Notes under the pieces: generated by a model | The model's database searches: none | What the model saw: only the letters and a program-made list of their open reading frames with translations | Told to the model about the DNA's origin: nothing | Origin: Xanthomonas sacchari | GTDB taxonomy: Bacteria; Pseudomonadota; Gammaproteobacteria; Xanthomonadales; Xanthomonadaceae | Direction: 5' to 3' | DNA length: 64,000 bases | Assembly: GCF_040529065.1 (NCBI RefSeq) | Contig: NZ_CP132343.1 | Coordinates: 1-64,000, forward strand | Shown here: positions 51,714 to 61,164 of the stretch, piece after piece | How the letters are laid out: every line of letters starts with the position of its first letter | How positions within the stretch are numbered: the first letter of the stretch is position 1 | Made by a program: the position numbers and the translations under genes

Positions 51714-53876
51714 TCACGCGTCGAGCGCGTCCTCCACGGCCGCGGCCGGCGACGCCGCCGCAGTGGCGTCCACCACCCGCAACGCCGGCGTGCGTGCCGG
51801 TGCCGGCGTGCCCAGGCGGAACAGCGCGACCGACTGGCTCAGCTGCCCGGCTTCCTCTTCCATGGCGCGCGCCGAGGCCGTGGCTTCTTCGACCAGCGCC
51901 GCGTTCTGCTGGGTGGCCTGGTCCATCTGCGCCACCGTGGTGTTGACCTGTTCGATGCCGGCCGACTGCTCGCGCGAGGCCGCCGAGATCTCGCCCATGA
52001 TGTCGGTGACGCGCTGCACCGAGGCGACGATCTCCTGCATGGTGGTGCCGGCCTGGCCGACCAGGGCCGAGCCGTCGGCCACACGGGTGACCGACTCATC
52101 GATCAGGCCCTTGATCTCCTTGGCCGCATTGGCCGAGCGCTGGGCCAGCGTCCGCACCTCGCTGGCGACGACCGCGAAGCCGCGGCCCTGTTCGCCGGCA
52201 CGCGCGGCTTCCACCGCCGCGTTGAGCGCGAGGATGTTGGTCTGGAAGGCGATGCCGTCGATCACGCCGATGATGTCGCCGATGCGCCTGGACGAAGAGG
52301 CGATACCTTCCATCGTGCTCACCACCTGGCCGACCACGTTGCCGCCCTGCACGGCCACCGCAGCGGCGCCGGCGGCCAGGCGGTTGGCCTGCTGCGCGTA
52401 CTCGGCGTTCTGCTTGACGGTGGAGGTCAGCTCTTCCATCGACGCGGCGGTTTCTTCCAGGCTGGCCGCCTGCTGCTCCGTGCGGCGCGACAGGTCGTCG
52501 TTGCCGGCGGCGATCTCGGCGGCGGCCGCATCGATGGCCGCGGACGAGTTCTGGATGCGGCCGACGATCTCGGTCAAACGCTCGACGGTGGCATTGGCGT
52601 CGTCGCGCATCCGCGCAAACACGCCCTCGAACTCGCCGTGCATGCGCCCGGTCAGGTCGCCGCTGGCCACCGCCTGCAACAGCGAGGAGAGGGCGTTGAG
52701 GTTGCGGTCGGCCGTGCTCATCAGCTGGTTGAGGTCGACCAGGATCTGCCGGAAGTCGAAGTCGAAGGCGGCCTCGTCGCTGCGCGCGGTGAAATCGCCA
52801 GCCGCCGCTGCGGCCGCCATCCGCTGGATCTCGCCGTTGATCCGCAACAGGTTGCGGCGCACATCGTTGAGCGACTCGGTGATGACCGCGCGTTCGCCCG
52901 GCAAGGCGTCCAGTTCCTGCGACAGGTCGCCGCGCGCATAGCGCTTGATCAGCTCGACCACGCGCAGGGTCACCGCGATGTGCCCCTCGACCAGGGCGTT
53001 GCTCGCCTGGACCATGCTGCCGAACTCGCCAGGGAACTCGGCGGCGGCGATGCGGTGGCTGGTGACGCCGGCCTCGTGCTGCGCGCCCATCTCGGTCTGC
53101 GCCTGGATCACGCGGCGCAGCTGGCGCTGCATGCTGTCCATGGCCTGCAGCAACTGGCCGACCTCGTCGCCGCTGTCGATGGCGATGGGGTTGTCCAGCC
53201 TGCCCTGCGATACCGCATGCGCGGTGCGGATGGCGCGCCGCAATGGCCGGGTGATGGCGCGGGCCACGATCCAGCCGAAGACGATGCAGGCGACCGCACC
53301 GAGCACACCCACGATCAGGCCGCCGACGTTGGCGGCGATCGAGCTGTCCACGGCGTTCTGCACCGTGGCGCGGAAGCGCGCGTCGGCGCTGTGGTGCATC
53401 GCGTTGAGGTGGGTGCGGTAGCGCTCCAGCGAGGGCGCCATCGCCTCCATCTCCGCCGCGTCGGGTTCGCGCTGCTGCGCGAACGCCGCGGCCACGGCCG
53501 AGGCGTGCGCATAGTACGCGTCGAACTCCTTGCCCAGACGCGCCAGTTCCTGGGCGTTGCCCGGGTCGGTCTGCTGCAGCTTCAGATAGGACGCGTGGAT
53601 CTGCGCGGCGATCGGACGGGTCGCGTTGAGCATGTCCATGTCGCCGGCCGCCGCCGCGCCGTTCAGTCCATTGATGATCTTGTCCAGCGCCGCGACGTTG
53701 CGCGTCATGGTGTCCAGCACCGGGAAGTGCACGTCGCGGATCGCCTCCAGATGTCCGTTGTTGCGCTGGAATACCACGGTGCTGAAGCCGATGTAGCCCA
53801 GCAGGCACAGGATCGACACCGCCGCCGGCAGCAGGATCTTCCAGAACAACGGCAGGGAAAGCAGACGTCTCATCAT
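51714..53876 (-). CDS. methyl-accepting chemotaxis protein, third gene of porin-SBP operon
   Basis: 720 residues. TM1 is near 10-30 and TM2 near 180-207, enclosing a ~150-residue periplasmic helical sensor. HAMP and HAMP-like repeats follow ([29 protein letters not shown]), then the signalling domain with [20 protein letters not shown]. It shares its unusual multi-HAMP region with the receptor at 345-2453. The start at 53876 (ATGATG) follows GGAG. Only 19 bp separate it from the solute-binding protein gene, so the binding protein may deliver its ligand to this receptor. Confidence 0.93.
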   Translation of the reverse strand: MMRRLLSLPLFWKILLPAAVSILCLLGYIGFSTVVFQRNNGHLEAIRDVHFPVLDTMTRNVAALDKIINGLNGAAAAGDMDMLNATRPIAAQIHASYLKLQQTDPGNAQELARLGKEFDAYYAHASAVAAAFAQQREPDAAEMEAMAPSLERYRTHLNAMHHSADARFRATVQNAVDSSIAANVGGLIVGVLGAVACIVFGWIVARAITRPLRRAIRTAHAVSQGRLDNPIAIDSGDEVGQLLQAMDSMQRQLRRVIQAQTEMGAQHEAGVTSHRIAAAEFPGEFGSMVQASNALVEGHIAVTLRVVELIKRYARGDLSQELDALPGERAVITESLNDVRRNLLRINGEIQRMAAAAAAGDFTARSDEAAFDFDFRQILVDLNQLMSTADRNLNALSSLLQAVASGDLTGRMHGEFEGVFARMRDDANATVERLTEIVGRIQNSSAAIDAAAAEIAAGNDDLSRRTEQQAASLEETAASMEELTSTVKQNAEYAQQANRLAAGAAAVAVQGGNVVGQVVSTMEGIASSSRRIGDIIGVIDGIAFQTNILALNAAVEAARAGEQGRGFAVVASEVRTLAQRSANAAKEIKGLIDESVTRVADGSALVGQAGTTMQEIVASVQRVTDIMGEISAASREQSAGIEQVNTTVAQMDQATQQNAALVEEATASARAMEEEAGQLSQSVALFRLGTPAPARTPALRVVDATAAASPAAAVEDALDA

Positions 53877-53895
53877 GGAGGCTCTCCGGTGGCGG

Positions 53896-54318
53896 TTAGG
53901 GCTTGAAGACGACCTTGACGCTCGCATCCTGCGCGCCGGCATCGATGTAGCCGATCGCGCCAGGCGAGGCGGCGACCGCCTTCTTGACCGCATCGTCGCC
54001 GGCCACGTGCTTGGGACGCTGCGCCTTGCCGGTGAACATCAACTGCGACCAGTACGACTTGAGCTGCGCGGCATCGCGGCCGGTGACCTTCTTGTAGAAC
54101 TCCTCGCGCGCCTTGGCGCCCTCGTCCTGGTCGATCGGCGTGGCCTGCGCGCCGCCCGGCAGTGCGTTGGACTTGGCCAGGAAGATCTGCGACACCTGAT
54201 CCTTGCTCAGGCTGTCCACCGGGCTCTTGGACGACATCACCACCACCACCTCGGCCTGCGCGGCGGTGCAGAACAGCAAGGCCAGGGCCGCAGCGCCGGC
54301 GATCTTGTAAGCATTCAT
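53896..54318 (-). CDS. small PstS-like periplasmic solute-binding protein
   Basis: 140 residues with a signal peptide (~1-22). [20 protein letters not shown] and [20 protein letters not shown], then [12 protein letters not shown], match one lobe of PstS-like phosphate/oxyanion-binding proteins, but it is less than half the usual length. No ABC permease or ATPase is nearby. It lies between a porin and a chemoreceptor in one operon. A role in ligand capture for chemotaxis, not transport, is the simplest reading. Confidence 0.8.
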   Translation of the reverse strand: MNAYKIAGAAALALLFCTAAQAEVVVVMSSKSPVDSLSKDQVSQIFLAKSNALPGGAQATPIDQDEGAKAREEFYKKVTGRDAAQLKSYWSQLMFTGKAQRPKHVAGDDAVKKAVAASPGAIGYIDAGAQDASVKVVFKP

Positions 54319-54328
54319 GGCGTCGTCC

Positions 54329-55498
54329 TCAGAACACGAAATCGAAGGAGGCCGACAGCAGGTTGTAGCTGCCGCCAGGACGGAAACCCGGCTGGATGTT
54401 GCCGAGGCTGCCGTACGAGCCGGCGTTGTTGACGACATGGCTGGCCTGGAACTTGAACGCCACGTTTTCGTACACGTCCCAGCGCAGCGAGGCGGTGTAG
54501 CTGTGGCGGCCGTTTTCGGCGAGCGCGACGGCGCGGGTCATCAGACCCAGCGGATCGGCACCCGGCGCGATCACCGGCGCCTTCTTGTCGACGTTGGCGT
54601 AGGTCAGCGACGGGGTCAGCGCGCCGAAGCGCGCACCGGCACTCACATAGCCAGCGGTGGTCTTGCCGTTGAGCGAGGGCGAGTAGTCGGCACGGATGAC
54701 TTCGGCGCGCGCGAACCACGGACCCGGATCGTAGCTGTAGCCGGCGCTGGCGAAGCTGCCCGCGACGCCGACCGTGTCCAGACGCTCGGCCAGGGCCGGG
54801 TTGATCCGGCGGTACACGGCGAACAGGCGGTCCAGGTCGGCGGTGCGGTAGTCGGCATTGCCCTTGATGTAGGCCACGCGGTAGGTGGACGCGCCCTGGT
54901 CCAGGACCAGCGACAGGCCGCGCATCGCGTGCACGTCGGCCTTCTTGGAATCGATGCGGCCGTAGAAGCCCTGCACGCTGAGCACGCTCTGGCCGACGTT
55001 GCGCGTGTACACGCCTTCCACGCCGTCCATCGCCAGCAGGTAGTTGTAGACCTCGTAGGGCGGACGCACCCACGGCGTGGCGTAGCCGACGCGCTGGTAC
55101 TCGGACAGCATGTACAGCGGCGCGGTGATGCGGCCGACACGCACTGCGAAATCCGGCGCGAACTGGTACTTGACGTGCGCCAGGGTGACCTTGGGCGTAT
55201 ACGAGGCACGCTCGGCGTACTCGCTGGTGACCTGCAGCACGCCGCTGAACTTGTCGCTGAAGGTGGCGTTGACCTGGCCGGCGATGCGCGAATCCGGTCG
55301 CGGCGAGGTGTGCTGGCTGGCGCCGGCACCTTCGGTGGTCTGCAGGTCCGGCGTGAAGTCGGCACGGTCCTCGGTGGAGTGCACCAAGCCCAGGGTACCG
55401 AAGCCGCTGAAGGACAGCTCGGGGCCGTCCTGCGCCTGGACGTTGCCGGCGGCAGCGAGTGCGAGCGCACCGCTCAACAGTAAAACCTTGAATTTCAT
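54329..55498 (-). CDS. outer-membrane porin-like protein
   Basis: 389 residues. The signal peptide is MKFKVLLLSGALALAAAGNV. Alternating amphipathic beta strands run throughout (for example PELSFSGFGTLGLVHST, FKFQASHVVNNAGSYGSL), and the protein ends SASFDFVF with the C-terminal Phe required for barrel insertion. VRVGRITAPLYMLSEYQRVG is typical of porins of the OprO/P- or DcaP-like type; the specificity is unknown. It starts the porin-SBP-receptor operon, with 10 bp to the SBP gene. The 280-bp upstream region has one CTGTCAT heptamer at 55621 that resembles half a Pho box. Confidence 0.83.
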   Translation of the reverse strand: MKFKVLLLSGALALAAAGNVQAQDGPELSFSGFGTLGLVHSTEDRADFTPDLQTTEGAGASQHTSPRPDSRIAGQVNATFSDKFSGVLQVTSEYAERASYTPKVTLAHVKYQFAPDFAVRVGRITAPLYMLSEYQRVGYATPWVRPPYEVYNYLLAMDGVEGVYTRNVGQSVLSVQGFYGRIDSKKADVHAMRGLSLVLDQGASTYRVAYIKGNADYRTADLDRLFAVYRRINPALAERLDTVGVAGSFASAGYSYDPGPWFARAEVIRADYSPSLNGKTTAGYVSAGARFGALTPSLTYANVDKKAPVIAPGADPLGLMTRAVALAENGRHSYTASLRWDVYENVAFKFQASHVVNNAGSYGSLGNIQPGFRPGGSYNLLSASFDFVF

Positions 55499-55778
55499 TG
55501 AATTTCCCCAAATACATGGCGGGTTGGCGATGGACGACAGTCCGACCGCATCCCGTCCTGGTGATTGCGACCCGTGACGGCAGTGAGCCGATAACGGCGA
55601 TCGCGCCGCGTTCTTGAGCGCTGTCATGGTTTTTTCGACGAACGGTCCGCAAAACCCGCGCCGCGGTGTGTCCTGATGACCGGCCAGCGTGGCGCCGGCC
55701 ACCCTGCCGTTGGGCAGATGTCGGCCGTCGCGATGGACCGCTAGACTCGCCGCAACTTCCCGCCAAGGACCTGCACCG

Positions 55779-56792
55779 ATGACCCAGTGGTATTTCCTGA
55801 CCGGCAGCGAACAGACCCGCTCCGGCCCGTTCGACGATGCCGACGCGGTCGCCTTCGCCCGCAACAACCCCACGGCGCTGGCCTGGTGCCAGGGCCAGAG
55901 CGGCTGGCTGCCGGTGGCGCAGATCGCCGCGCTGCGGGGCGGCGCGTCCTTCCTGCCGCCGGGCCTGCCGCCGTTGCCCACCGCCGCCAGCCGCGCCGAC
56001 CAGATCGACTACCGCATCGTCGGCCACGAGATGCAGTTCGTGGAGATCGAGCTGGACCCGGGCGAGAGCGCGGTGGCCGAGGCCGGCGCACTGATGTTCA
56101 AGGACGCGGCGGTGCGGATGGACACCGTGTTCGGCGACGGCTCCAACGCCGACCAGGGTGGGCTGATGGGCAAACTGCTGTCGGCCGGCAAGCGCCTGGT
56201 CACCGGCGAGAGCCTGTTCACCACCGTGTTCACCCACCAGGGCCACGGCAAGGCCAAGGTCGCCTTCGCCGCGCCCTACCCCGGCACGGTGCTGGCGATG
56301 AAACTGGACCAGCACGGCGGCCGCCTGATCTGCCAGAAGGACAGCTTCCTGGCCGGCGCGCGCGGGGTCTCGCTGGGCATCCACTTCCAGCGCAAGGTTA
56401 TGACCGGCCTGTTCGGCGGCGAAGGTTTCATCATGCAGAAGCTCGAGGGCGACGGCTGGGTGTTCGTGCACGCCGGCGGCTGCGTGGTCGAGCGCGAACT
56501 GGCCGCCGGCGAGCGCCTGGACGTGGACACCGGCTGCGTGGTCGCGTTCCACGCCTCGGTGGACATGGACGTGCGCCCGGTCAGCGGCATCAAGAGCATG
56601 TTCTTCGGCGGCGAAGGCATGTTCCTGGCCACCCTCACCGGCCCCGGCAAGGTCTGGCTGCAGTCGCTGCCGTTCTCGCGCCTGGCCGGACGCATGCTCG
56701 CCGCCGCACCGCAGGGCGGCGGGCAGAACCGCGGCGAAGGCTCGGTGCTGGGCGACTTCGGCCGGATCCTGGACGGCGACAACAGGTTCTAA
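55779..56792 (+). CDS. AIM24-family protein with N-terminal GYF_2-like domain
   Basis: 337 residues. Residues 1-~55 (QWYFLTGSEQTRSGPFDDAD, ... GWLPVAQIAAL) form a GYF_2-type module. Residues ~75-320 are an AIM24/TIGR00266 beta-helix: MQFVEIELDPGESAVAEAGA, LFTTVFTHQGHGKAKVAFAA, GIKSMFFGGEGMFLATLTGP. AIM24 relatives are biogenesis proteins in mitochondria; the bacterial function is not settled. The start fits the GYF boundary. Confidence 0.88.
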   Translation: MTQWYFLTGSEQTRSGPFDDADAVAFARNNPTALAWCQGQSGWLPVAQIAALRGGASFLPPGLPPLPTAASRADQIDYRIVGHEMQFVEIELDPGESAVAEAGALMFKDAAVRMDTVFGDGSNADQGGLMGKLLSAGKRLVTGESLFTTVFTHQGHGKAKVAFAAPYPGTVLAMKLDQHGGRLICQKDSFLAGARGVSLGIHFQRKVMTGLFGGEGFIMQKLEGDGWVFVHAGGCVVERELAAGERLDVDTGCVVAFHASVDMDVRPVSGIKSMFFGGEGMFLATLTGPGKVWLQSLPFSRLAGRMLAAAPQGGGQNRGEGSVLGDFGRILDGDNRF

Positions 56793-56804
56793 GACGGCAT
56801 GCTC

Positions 56805-56843
56805 AGCCCCTCTCCCCCCGGGAGAGGGGTTGGGGTGAGGGTC
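56805..56843. repeat. dispersed CTCTCCC/GGGAGAGG repeat
   Basis: AGCCCCTCTCCCCCCGGGAG followed by AGGGGTTGGGGTGAGGGTCCG, a reverse-orientation copy of the element clustered at 22162-22520. It lies directly after the AIM24 stop. It may serve as its transcription end. Confidence 0.85.
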
Positions 56844-56987
56844 CGGGGCGCGAAGCGCCTCGCAGACTCGACCTCCGCGCCGACACTGAAGCGCCCAAGC
56901 GCCCACACCATGACCTCCAGTCGTGGGCGGTGCAGGAGGATGCGGCTATGCTCGCGCCGGCTCCTTCCTCCTTTCCGCGACGCTTCC

Positions 56988-58022
56988 ATGACCGTGTTCC
57001 GCTCCCCGCGCCTGCTGCTGTCCCTGTCTTTGTTCGGCCTGCTTGCCGCCTGCGGCGGCGAACCCAAGCCGGCGCCGCCGGCCCCGGTGGTGACCGGACC
57101 GGCACCGGCGCCCACGCCGGCGGCCAAGCCGCTGCGCATCGGCATCGCCCTGGGCGGCGGCGCGGCCAAGGGCTTCGCCCATATCGGCGTGATCAAGATG
57201 CTGCAGGCCAATGGGCTGGAGCCGACGGTGGTGTCCGGCACCAGCGCCGGCAGCGTGGTCGGCGCGCTGTACGCCAGCGGCATGGACGCGTTCCAGATGC
57301 AGCAGGCGGCGGTGGCGCTGGACGAGAGCAGCATCCGCGACATGCGTCTGTTCTCCGGCGGCCTGGTGCAGGGCCAGGCGCTGCAGGACTACGTCAACGC
57401 CCAGCTCAAGGGCAAGCCGATCGAGAAGCTTGCCAAGCCGTTCGCCGCGGTCGCCACCCGTCTGGAGGACGGCGAGCGCACCGTGTTCGTGCGCGGCAAT
57501 GCCGGCCAGGCGGTGCGCGCGTCCAGCAGCATCCCAGGCGTGTTCGAACCGGTGACCATCGGCAAGTTCCACTACGTGGACGGCGGCGTGGTCAGCCCGG
57601 TACCGGTGGACGCGGCGCGCCAGCTCGGCGCCGATTTCGTCATCGCCGTGGACATCTCCAGCAAGGCCAGCGGCAAGAACCCGGGCAGCATGCTCGGCAC
57701 CGTCAACCAGTCGATCGCGATCATGGGCCAGCGCCTGGGCCAGCAGGAACTGGGCCGTGCCGACATCGTGATCCGGCCCAAGGTCAACGACATCGGCGCG
57801 GCCGACTTCGCCCAGCGCAACGCCGCGATCCTGGAAGGCGAGAAAGCCGCGTTGGCGGCGATGTCGCAGATCAAGGCCAAGCTGGCGCAACTGCAGCAAC
57901 AACGCAGCGACGCCGCCGCCGCGGCGGCAAAGGCCGCGCAACCGGCGCCGCCGCCGTGCGAACCGCAGTCGCGGCTGGGCCGCCTGCTGCGCCGCGACGA
58001 TCCCTGCAAGCCCAAGGACTGA
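56988..58022 (+). CDS. patatin-like phospholipase lipoprotein
   Basis: 344 residues. The lipobox LLAAC (Cys22) is followed by a Pro/Ala linker, then the patatin fold. The oxyanion loop GGGAAKG is at 57-62, the nucleophile elbow GTSAG at 84-88 (Ser86), and the catalytic Asp198 in YVDGGVVSPVPV. This is a Ser-Asp dyad acyl hydrolase of the RssA/NTE-like group. It is probably held at the membrane facing the periplasm. The C-terminus is a coiled, Ala/Gln-rich tail. In-frame sequence before 56988 is repeat-encoded and excluded. Confidence 0.92.
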   Translation: MTVFRSPRLLLSLSLFGLLAACGGEPKPAPPAPVVTGPAPAPTPAAKPLRIGIALGGGAAKGFAHIGVIKMLQANGLEPTVVSGTSAGSVVGALYASGMDAFQMQQAAVALDESSIRDMRLFSGGLVQGQALQDYVNAQLKGKPIEKLAKPFAAVATRLEDGERTVFVRGNAGQAVRASSSIPGVFEPVTIGKFHYVDGGVVSPVPVDAARQLGADFVIAVDISSKASGKNPGSMLGTVNQSIAIMGQRLGQQELGRADIVIRPKVNDIGAADFAQRNAAILEGEKAALAAMSQIKAKLAQLQQQRSDAAAAAAKAAQPAPPPCEPQSRLGRLLRRDDPCKPKD

Positions 58023-58028
58023 GGCGTC

Positions 58029-58069
58029 GCCCCCTCTCCCACCGGGAGAGGGGCCGGGGGTGAGGGTCC
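58029..58069. repeat. dispersed CTCTCCC/GGGAGAGG repeat
   Basis: CCCCCTCTCCCACCGGGAGA followed by GGGGCCGGGGGTGAGGGTCC, in the space between the convergent patatin and TonB-receptor genes. Confidence 0.85.
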
Positions 58070-58123
58070 GACCGCTAGCCCAGCCTCCCTGCGCAAGCAG
58101 TCCCGCCCGCGTCACACCTCAAC

Positions 58124-60325
58124 TCAGTACCGCCAGCGCAGCGTGAAACTCACGAACCGCGGCTCGCCGTAGTTCTGGTAGTCCAAATTGGCCCAGTACT
58201 TCTTGTTCAGCGCGTTGGTCACCGCCAGGGTCGCGGTCCACTGCGAGCTGAGCTGGTAGTTGGCGTTGAAGTGCACCAGCGCGTACGGATCCTGCACTAC
58301 GGTGACCGGACGCGTGGCAGCGCTGCCGTCGCCGACCGGGCGCTGGATGTTGTAGCCGCGCACCGCGCTCTGCCAGCTCACGCCGCCGCCCAGGCTCAGG
58401 CGCTGCCAGGCGCCGGGCAGGCGCACCTGGGTGGACAGCTGCAGGTAGTCTTCCGGCAGATTGGCGTAGATCGCGTCGGTCGGCGCGCGGGTGACCTTGG
58501 CGCGGGTGTAGCCGGCGTTGAGCGTCCAGCCCGGGCGCAGTTCGCCGTTGTATTCCACTTCCCAGCCGCGGCTCTTGGTGCCGTCGACGCCGATGTAGGC
58601 CGAACTGCCGTCGGGCAGCGAGGCTTCGGGCTGGGTCATGTCGCGCACCGCGTAGTTGTCCTGCTTGGCTTCGAACACCGCCGCGCTGAGCAGCGCGCGG
58701 CCATCGGCCAGTTGCGCCTTGATGCCCGCTTCCAGGTTGGAGCCCTGCACCGGCGCCAGCAGGTTGTTGTCCTTGTCCTTGTAGTTCTGCGGATTGAAGA
58801 TCTCGGTATAGCTAGCGTAGGTGGAGATGGCCGGGGTGATGTCGTAGACCAGGCCGACGTAGGGCGTGACCTCGTCGCTGACCCGGTAGCGGCCGCTGGT
58901 GCCGGTGTAGCTGCCGTCGGCGGCGAAGGCCTGGGTGCGGGTCTGCCAGGAACTCAGGCGCGCGCCAGCGATCAGCGACAGCGGCTCGGCCAGGCGCAGC
59001 CGGGTGGAGGCATACACGCCGCGCTGGGTGGTGCGCGCCTCGCGCCGCGCGCCGGTGCGGGTGGTGGTGATCTGGCCCACGTCGCCGCGCCAGTCGTAGA
59101 CGTTGGGGATGTAGTAGCAGCGCTCGCGGCCGCAGGTGGTCCAGTCGCCCGAATAGCGCAGTGCCAGGGTCGGCGTGGTCGACTGCAGGTCCTGCCAGCT
59201 GCCGCCGATCACCACGTCGTGGTCGCGGCCGAACAGCGGGAACGTGCCGGACAGGTACACGTCCAGGCCGTCGCGGGTGTCGGTGGTCCGACCGGCGGCC
59301 GCGCGCAGGTAGATGCCGCTGCCGTCGCGCTTGGGATAGCCGCTGCCGTACACGCGCAGGTTGTTGACCTCGCCCTCGGTGCGCGCCAGGTTGACCTTCA
59401 GCAGCCAGTTCTCGCCGAAGCGCTGTTCCAGGTTGGCGAAGGTGGTGTGGGTGTTACGCTGCCAGCGCGTCCACTTCGGCGCCAGGTTGGTGGACGTGGG
59501 CAGGTCGGCGTACGCACCGTCGGCGAAGAAGTACGGCACCGTGCCCCAGGTCGCGCCGACCGGGTCGTTGTCCTGGCGCTGGTATCCGACGGTGACCGTG
59601 GTGGTGTCGGTCAGGTCGCCCTCCAGCACCGCCATGCCGGACATCTTCTGGTCGCTGTAGTGGTCGTAGTAGTAGCCGCGGTCCTGCCAGGCGGCGACGA
59701 AGCGGCTGCGGAAGCGGCCATCGGCAGTCAGCGGCGCGGTGACGTCGGCCTGGGTGCGGCGGAAGTCCCACGTGCCGAGCGAGGCCGCGAACGCGGCATC
59801 GAAGGTCTTGCCCGGGCGCTTGCGCAGCAGGTTGACCGTGGCCGAGGGAATGCCGGCGCCGCTGAGCAGGCCGTTGGCGCCGCGGATCACCTCGACGCGG
59901 TCGTAAAAGACCATGTCGTATTCCTGGTTGGTGGAACCGCTGTAGGTGGGCAGGCCGTCGACCTGGAAGTCGGTGATCTGGAAGCCGCGCGCGAAGTACA
60001 GCGGGCGCTGGGTGTCGTAGAAGGAGACGTTGACGCCGGTGACGTTGCGCATGACGTCGTTGATGCTGAACAGCGATTCCTCTTCCAGCCGTTGCTGGCC
60101 CAGCACGCTCACCGACTGCGGCGTCTCCTGCAGCGTCAGCGGCAGACGGGTGGTGGTGGACGGCTGCGCGCGCGACGGGCTGCCGCTGACCTCGACCTTG
60201 TCTAGCGTGGTCGGCTGCATGTCGTCAGCGGCCTCGGCCTCGGCGGCGAGCAGCGGTGCCGAGGCCGCGGAGAGCACGGACAGCACGGCGAGGGACAGCA
60301 GGCGGCGTGGAGCGGAGGAAAGCAT
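58124..60325 (-). CDS. TonB-dependent siderophore receptor
   Basis: 733 residues. The signal peptide is at ~1-30. The TonB box region is near TTLDKVEVSG. The plug domain has LPLTLQETPQSVSVLGQQRL and VMRNVTGVNV, typical of FhuE/FpvA-type ferric-siderophore receptors. The 22-strand barrel ends FVSFTLRWRY. A Cys pair (CGRERC) lies in a long extracellular loop. It imports a ferric siderophore across the outer membrane using TonB energy. A Fur-box-like promoter is seen at 60480-60511. No siderophore synthesis genes are nearby, so it may use xenosiderophores. Confidence 0.93.
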   Translation of the reverse strand: MLSSAPRRLLSLAVLSVLSAASAPLLAAEAEAADDMQPTTLDKVEVSGSPSRAQPSTTTRLPLTLQETPQSVSVLGQQRLEEESLFSINDVMRNVTGVNVSFYDTQRPLYFARGFQITDFQVDGLPTYSGSTNQEYDMVFYDRVEVIRGANGLLSGAGIPSATVNLLRKRPGKTFDAAFAASLGTWDFRRTQADVTAPLTADGRFRSRFVAAWQDRGYYYDHYSDQKMSGMAVLEGDLTDTTTVTVGYQRQDNDPVGATWGTVPYFFADGAYADLPTSTNLAPKWTRWQRNTHTTFANLEQRFGENWLLKVNLARTEGEVNNLRVYGSGYPKRDGSGIYLRAAAGRTTDTRDGLDVYLSGTFPLFGRDHDVVIGGSWQDLQSTTPTLALRYSGDWTTCGRERCYYIPNVYDWRGDVGQITTTRTGARREARTTQRGVYASTRLRLAEPLSLIAGARLSSWQTRTQAFAADGSYTGTSGRYRVSDEVTPYVGLVYDITPAISTYASYTEIFNPQNYKDKDNNLLAPVQGSNLEAGIKAQLADGRALLSAAVFEAKQDNYAVRDMTQPEASLPDGSSAYIGVDGTKSRGWEVEYNGELRPGWTLNAGYTRAKVTRAPTDAIYANLPEDYLQLSTQVRLPGAWQRLSLGGGVSWQSAVRGYNIQRPVGDGSAATRPVTVVQDPYALVHFNANYQLSSQWTATLAVTNALNKKYWANLDYQNYGEPRFVSFTLRWRY

Positions 60326-60479
60326 GGATCGATCTCGCGAAGTTTGGGCACGGGCGACACGGTCGCGCCGCGGGTGGCAGGAAAAGGACAGGCGCAGCCG
60401 CACCCCACGGCGGAGACCGGCGTGGCTGGCCCGGCAGGGCTGGCGGAGGGGCTGTGGCCGTGGACGGCCGTCGCAGAAC

Positions 60480-60511
60480 GCAAATGTAAATCGTTAGCAA
60501 CAACTTAACAA
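60480..60511 (-). promoter_or_regulatory. promoter overlapped by Fur-box-like sequence
   Basis: On the minus strand TTGTTA (60511-60506), 17 bp, TACATT (60488-60483). GCAAATGTAAATCGTTAGC at 60480-60498 matches the 19-bp Fur consensus at 13 positions by hand alignment and covers the -10. This would give iron repression of the siderophore receptor. Confidence 0.65.
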
Positions 60512-60557
60512 GGGCAGCCACGCGGCGACACGCGGCGACACATCCGCAGCAGTCCCG

Positions 60558-61037
60558 CTAGCCGCGCGGCAACGGCAGGCCGGCGAAGTCCTTGACCGTG
60601 CGCAGCACGAAGCTGGAATTGACGTCGGCAACGCCGGCGGCGTTGAGCAACTTGTCCAGCAGAAACGCGGAGAAGTGCGCCAGATCGCGGACGTAGACGT
60701 GCAACAGGTAGTCCATGTCGCCGGTCAGCGCGTGGCAGGCGACCACCTCGTCCCAGCCCTGCACGCTGTCGGCGAAATGGGCGATGCCGCTCTGCCCGTG
60801 CTTTTCCAACTGCACGCGGACGAAGGCCTGCAGGCCCAGGCCGATCGCCGCCGGCACCAACCGCGCGGCGTAGCCGGCGACCACGCCCTCGGCTTCCAGC
60901 CGCTGCACCCGGCGCAGGCAGGCCGACGGCGACAGGTTCACCTGCGCGGCCAGCTCGGCGTTGCTGGCGCGGCCCTCCCGCTGCAGCAGGGCGAGCAGGC
61001 GCAGATCGGTGCGGTCGAAGGTCGGCGATCCGGTCAT
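60558..61037 (-). CDS. Lrp/AsnC-family transcriptional regulator
   Basis: 159 residues. The N-terminal HTH (FDRTDLRLLALLQREGRASN, AELAAQVNLSPSACLRRVQR) is followed by the RAM/ACT-like ligand domain (LQAFVRVQLEKHGQ, VVACHALTGDMDYLLHVYVR). It is divergent from phenylalanine 4-hydroxylase, with 127 bp between starts. Amino-acid-responsive control of that gene, probably by phenylalanine or tyrosine, is likely. Confidence 0.93.
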   Translation of the reverse strand: MTGSPTFDRTDLRLLALLQREGRASNAELAAQVNLSPSACLRRVQRLEAEGVVAGYAARLVPAAIGLGLQAFVRVQLEKHGQSGIAHFADSVQGWDEVVACHALTGDMDYLLHVYVRDLAHFSAFLLDKLLNAAGVADVNSSFVLRTVKDFAGLPLPRG

Positions 61038-61040
61038 TTA

Positions 61041-61077
61041 TTGCTCTGCAACATGGCTTCTACGCAACAATCTTGCG
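61041..61077. promoter_or_regulatory. two dyads in the lrp-phhA intergenic region, candidate Lrp sites
   Basis: TTGC-TCT-GCAA (61041-61051) and CGCAA-CAATC-TTGCG (61063-61077) are perfect inverted repeats of the same TTGC half-site. Their centres are ~24 bp apart, adjacent to the regulator start. Spaced dyads on similar faces of the helix suit an Lrp octamer. Confidence 0.6.
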
Positions 61078-61164
61078 CGCGGCGCACGGATCGGCGCAAC
61101 TTCGCAAGCCCATTGCGCGGCTGCACGCCTACCATCGTGGCTATTCCTTTCCGGAGCGTCGACC

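Noticed and set aside
55621-55640. Pho box for the porin-SBP operon
   Set aside because: Only one CTGTCAT heptamer is present. The second half does not match and the orientation relative to the operon is unconvincing.
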